Under the pieces are notes generated by a model. It made no database searches, was not told the DNA's origin, and saw only the letters and a list, made by a program, of their open reading frames with translations. This document shows positions 42,913 through 44,500 of a stretch of DNA of 44,500 nucleotides, in pieces (position 1 is the stretch's first letter; each line of letters starts with the position of its first letter). The stretch is taken from assembly GCA_900543215.1 (NCBI GenBank), contig UQQR01000013.1:1-44500 (forward strand), in the 5' to 3' direction. The position numbers and the translations under genes are program-made. The stretch comes from an uncultured Oscillospiraceae bacterium. GTDB lineage: Bacteria; Bacillota; Clostridia; Oscillospirales; Acutalibacteraceae.

Positions 42913-43410
42913 ATGAAGGAATTAATTATAAAAACAATCCTTGAAGGATTAGGACTTGGTGCTTTGCTTGTATTGGTTTGTGCCGTCGGTATTCGTAAGG
43001 GCGCTGTCGGAATGGTACATCTTTACAGTGCAAAGGTACAGGAAAGATGTGTAAATAAAGGGCTTACAACGCATAAAAAAATCAAGAAAAACAGCTTGCT
43101 TTTTAAAGCAATTTGTGTGCCCGGATATATCGCATATGTGCTTATCTGCACCTATGCGGTAAACGGGGTGAGCGGTTTTCTCGAGGGATTTTGGCAAATG
43201 CTTGTCATTCTTTTGGTTATGAATCTTATTGACCGTTTCCTTGTAGATGATTTTTGGGTGGGGCATACGAATGCTTGGGTAATTCCGGGTACCGAAGACC
43301 TTAAACCTTATATCACCGCAAAGGATAAGCGCAAAAAATGGGTTTTCGGTACAGTTGGTATGGCGGTCATAGCGGCGGTACTGTCGGCAATAATGGCGGT
43401 TATTCGTTAA
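42913..43410 (+). CDS. Integral membrane protein, function unknown
   Basis: 165 residues from ATG 42913, with GGGAGG upstream; the ORF's earlier start at 42850 lies inside the previous gene. Four hydrophobic segments are visible (about residues 5-28, 60-82, 86-100 and 143-165) with a basic loop after the first (KGLTTHKKIKKNS). The conserved-looking DRFLVDDFWVGHTNAW between the third and fourth segments may be functional. I do not recognise the family with confidence. It follows the reductase pseudogene by one base and precedes the hydrolase by 16 bases, so the three were an operon. Confidence 0.75.
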   Translation: MKELIIKTILEGLGLGALLVLVCAVGIRKGAVGMVHLYSAKVQERCVNKGLTTHKKIKKNSLLFKAICVPGYIAYVLICTYAVNGVSGFLEGFWQMLVILLVMNLIDRFLVDDFWVGHTNAWVIPGTEDLKPYITAKDKRKKWVFGTVGMAVIAAVLSAIMAVIR

Positions 43411-43426
43411 ATAGGAGGTAAATAAA

Positions 43427-44200
43427 ATGCTGTTTGAAACATTGGGTGACAAACAAAATCCCGCTGTACTGTTTTTCCACGCTATGGGAGTGACAGGAGA
43501 GAGCAGCAAGCCCGTGGCAAATTATTTGTGCGATAAATACTTTTGTGTTTTGCCGACCTCAACCGTTTACTGCAAGGGGCAGAAATACATAAGCAAAGCG
43601 GATGAAGTGCGGCAGGTGGAGGAGTTCTTACAAAAACAGGGCGTGAAAAGCCTTGCGATGGTTGTTGCGTCGTCTATCGGTGCGGATTTGGCAATGTTTT
43701 TCTTAACACATACAAATATATCCGTCGGACATATCTTTTTAGACGGGGGACAGTTCGCGCAAATCGGAAAAGGAACACGCAGAATTATGACAACTTTTCT
43801 ATATCTTGCCATAAAAAGTCTGTATCTGTCAAAGGGCGGAACGCTTAAAAAAATTATGTGGTGCGATGACGATGCTATAAAGCCGTATTTTATTGCCGCG
43901 GGTGAGGCACTTAAATACGGAAATTTGCGCCGACAGCTTTCCGACAGTTTAGAGGACAAGCCGTTTCCGGCATTGCCCGAAGAAGTGCAAAAAAATACAT
44001 ACTTCGAATTCGGCAGTATTGAGGAACACCTTAAATACAGGGACGCCGTTATGAAAGCCTATACTAGGGGTAACTACCCGATTTTTGAGGGCTGTAACCA
44101 TATGCAGTATCAGATTAAGGATCCCAAGGGATTTGCGAAAATGCTTCGGTTGATAACGGAAGAAAATACTTTGCCTGATATACCGTTCCTAAAGCTGTAA
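43427..44200 (+). CDS. Alpha/beta-hydrolase-fold protein
   Basis: 257 residues; AGGAGG upstream. The start PAVLFFHAMGVTGES is an oxyanion-hole strand-turn with His-Ala-Met-Gly. The nucleophile elbow is VVASSIGADLAM, where the usual GxSxG has Ala at the first position. A catalytic His is likely in GCNHMQYQ near the end, and an Asp/Glu around FEFGSIEEH. It is probably a small esterase or related hydrolase of unknown substrate. It is co-oriented and close to the membrane protein gene. Confidence 0.8.
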   Translation: MLFETLGDKQNPAVLFFHAMGVTGESSKPVANYLCDKYFCVLPTSTVYCKGQKYISKADEVRQVEEFLQKQGVKSLAMVVASSIGADLAMFFLTHTNISVGHIFLDGGQFAQIGKGTRRIMTTFLYLAIKSLYLSKGGTLKKIMWCDDDAIKPYFIAAGEALKYGNLRRQLSDSLEDKPFPALPEEVQKNTYFEFGSIEEHLKYRDAVMKAYTRGNYPIFEGCNHMQYQIKDPKGFAKMLRLITEENTLPDIPFLKL

Positions 44201-44228
44201 GTACAAATAAAACGGGAAATAAAAGCAT

Positions 44229-44288
44229 GCGGTGTAGCAGTAAAAAAGAAAGGGAGCGGCAAAAAAACGCTGCTCCCAATTCTTATTG
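44229..44288 (+). repeat. Direct repeat copy 1, with hairpin
   Basis: About 60 bases, nearly identical to 44386-44444. It begins GCGGTGTAGCAGTAAAAAAG and ends CCAATTCTTATTG, enclosing the hairpin GGGAGC...GCTCCC around an A-run. The spacer to copy 2 contains a perfect palindrome. Confidence 0.75.
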
Positions 44289-44310
44289 CCGCGCTGAAAG
44301 ACGAGCGTTG

Positions 44311-44339
44311 TTTAAAACAGTCCGGCGGACTGTTTTAAA
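44311..44339. repeat. 13-base-arm palindrome between the direct repeats
   Basis: TTTAAAACAGTCC and GGACTGTTTTAAA are perfect inverted arms around GGC. It lies midway between the two direct repeats. Palindromes with a CAGTCCG core recur in gut Clostridia as dispersed repeats. Confidence 0.7.
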
Positions 44340-44385
44340 AGCGAGAGTCCCTTCCGAGAAGACAAGCACAAGGTGCGAAGTATGA

Positions 44386-44444
44386 GCGGTGTAGCAGTAA
44401 AAAAGAAGGGGAGCAGCGAAAAACGCCACTCCCAATTCTTATTG
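44386..44444 (+). repeat. Direct repeat copy 2, with hairpin
   Basis: It matches copy 1 except for a few substitutions and one A-run length difference; the hairpin stem has diverged (GGGAGCAG... against ...CACTCCC). It is followed by a short hairpin TTGGGA...TCCCAA (44442-44457). The last 40 bases (GTGTAAACC, GGTGTAAAATAG) may be the edge of another element that continues past the window. Confidence 0.7.
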
Positions 44445-44500
44445 GGAGACCATCCCAAATATTGTGTAAACCTCCAATGTGGTGTAAAATAGAAAGAACA

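Noticed and set aside
44229..44444. CRISPR array
   Set aside because: Only two copies, of about 60 bases and with internal hairpins; there is no regular repeat-spacer series and no cas gene nearby.

Overview
The window reads as a spore-forming Clostridia chromosome, probably of the Ruminococcaceae/Oscillospiraceae type. The grounds are: a sigma-G gene; a Firmicutes division cluster (yggS-like, sepF, ylmH, divIVA, lspA); split transketolase subunits; [FeFe]-hydrogenases; strong GGAGG ribosome sites with frequent TTG starts; and palindromic dispersed repeats of the kind seen in gut Clostridia. This assignment is an inference from gene content. No intact tRNA or rRNA gene and no CRISPR array was found.

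Layout. (1) 1-4952 is an AT-rich accessory island. It holds a cut-off membrane gene, a 775-residue membrane-anchored protein of unknown function, two 3' halves of a tRNA-Leu gene each followed by the same terminator and the same serine-recombinase 3' tail, and a small mobile-element gene. It looks like successive integrations at one tRNA-Leu end, since decayed. (2) 5308-12612 is a catabolic operon that resembles reductive pyrimidine or hydantoin degradation: ABC importer, hydantoinase, N-carbamoyl amino acid amidohydrolase, aminotransferase and Fe-alcohol dehydrogenase. Nearly every catabolic gene carries an internal deletion, fusion or stop codon, and the importer's binding protein has its two halves in swapped order. 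(3) 12752-18980 holds a short-chain dehydrogenase, a toxin-antitoxin pair with a broken toxin, a glycine-riboswitch-controlled Na+/amino acid symporter, trxB, a palindromic repeat and an XRE regulator. (4) 19061-24499 is a hydrogenase operon: kinase-fold protein, small [2Fe-2S] protein, PAS-containing sensory [FeFe]-hydrogenase, PP2C/SpoIIE phosphatase and group B-like [FeFe]-hydrogenase.

(5) 24548-39864 is a long, intact, co-directional housekeeping block: miaB, ylbF-like, mutS, mutL, miaA, an HlyD-like protein, yggS-like, sepF, ylmH, divIVA, lspA, an RluD-like pseudouridine synthase, a HAD phosphatase and the two transketolase halves. Gaps are tiny and several genes overlap by a few bases. 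(6) 39858-44500 holds a divergent XRE/small-protein pair, a solitary MazF-like toxin, sigG, a broken ketopantoate-reductase-like gene, a membrane protein, an alpha/beta hydrolase and, at the right edge, a pair of direct repeats around a perfect palindrome.

The most unusual observations are the swapped-halves (circular-permutation-like) binding protein at 7025-8086, the concentration of large internal deletions in the same operon, and the orphan 775-residue protein in the tRNA-Leu island. The lesions fall only in accessory genes. The long housekeeping genes are intact, which argues for real gene decay rather than poor sequence, although misassembly of the catabolic operon cannot be excluded from the sequence alone.
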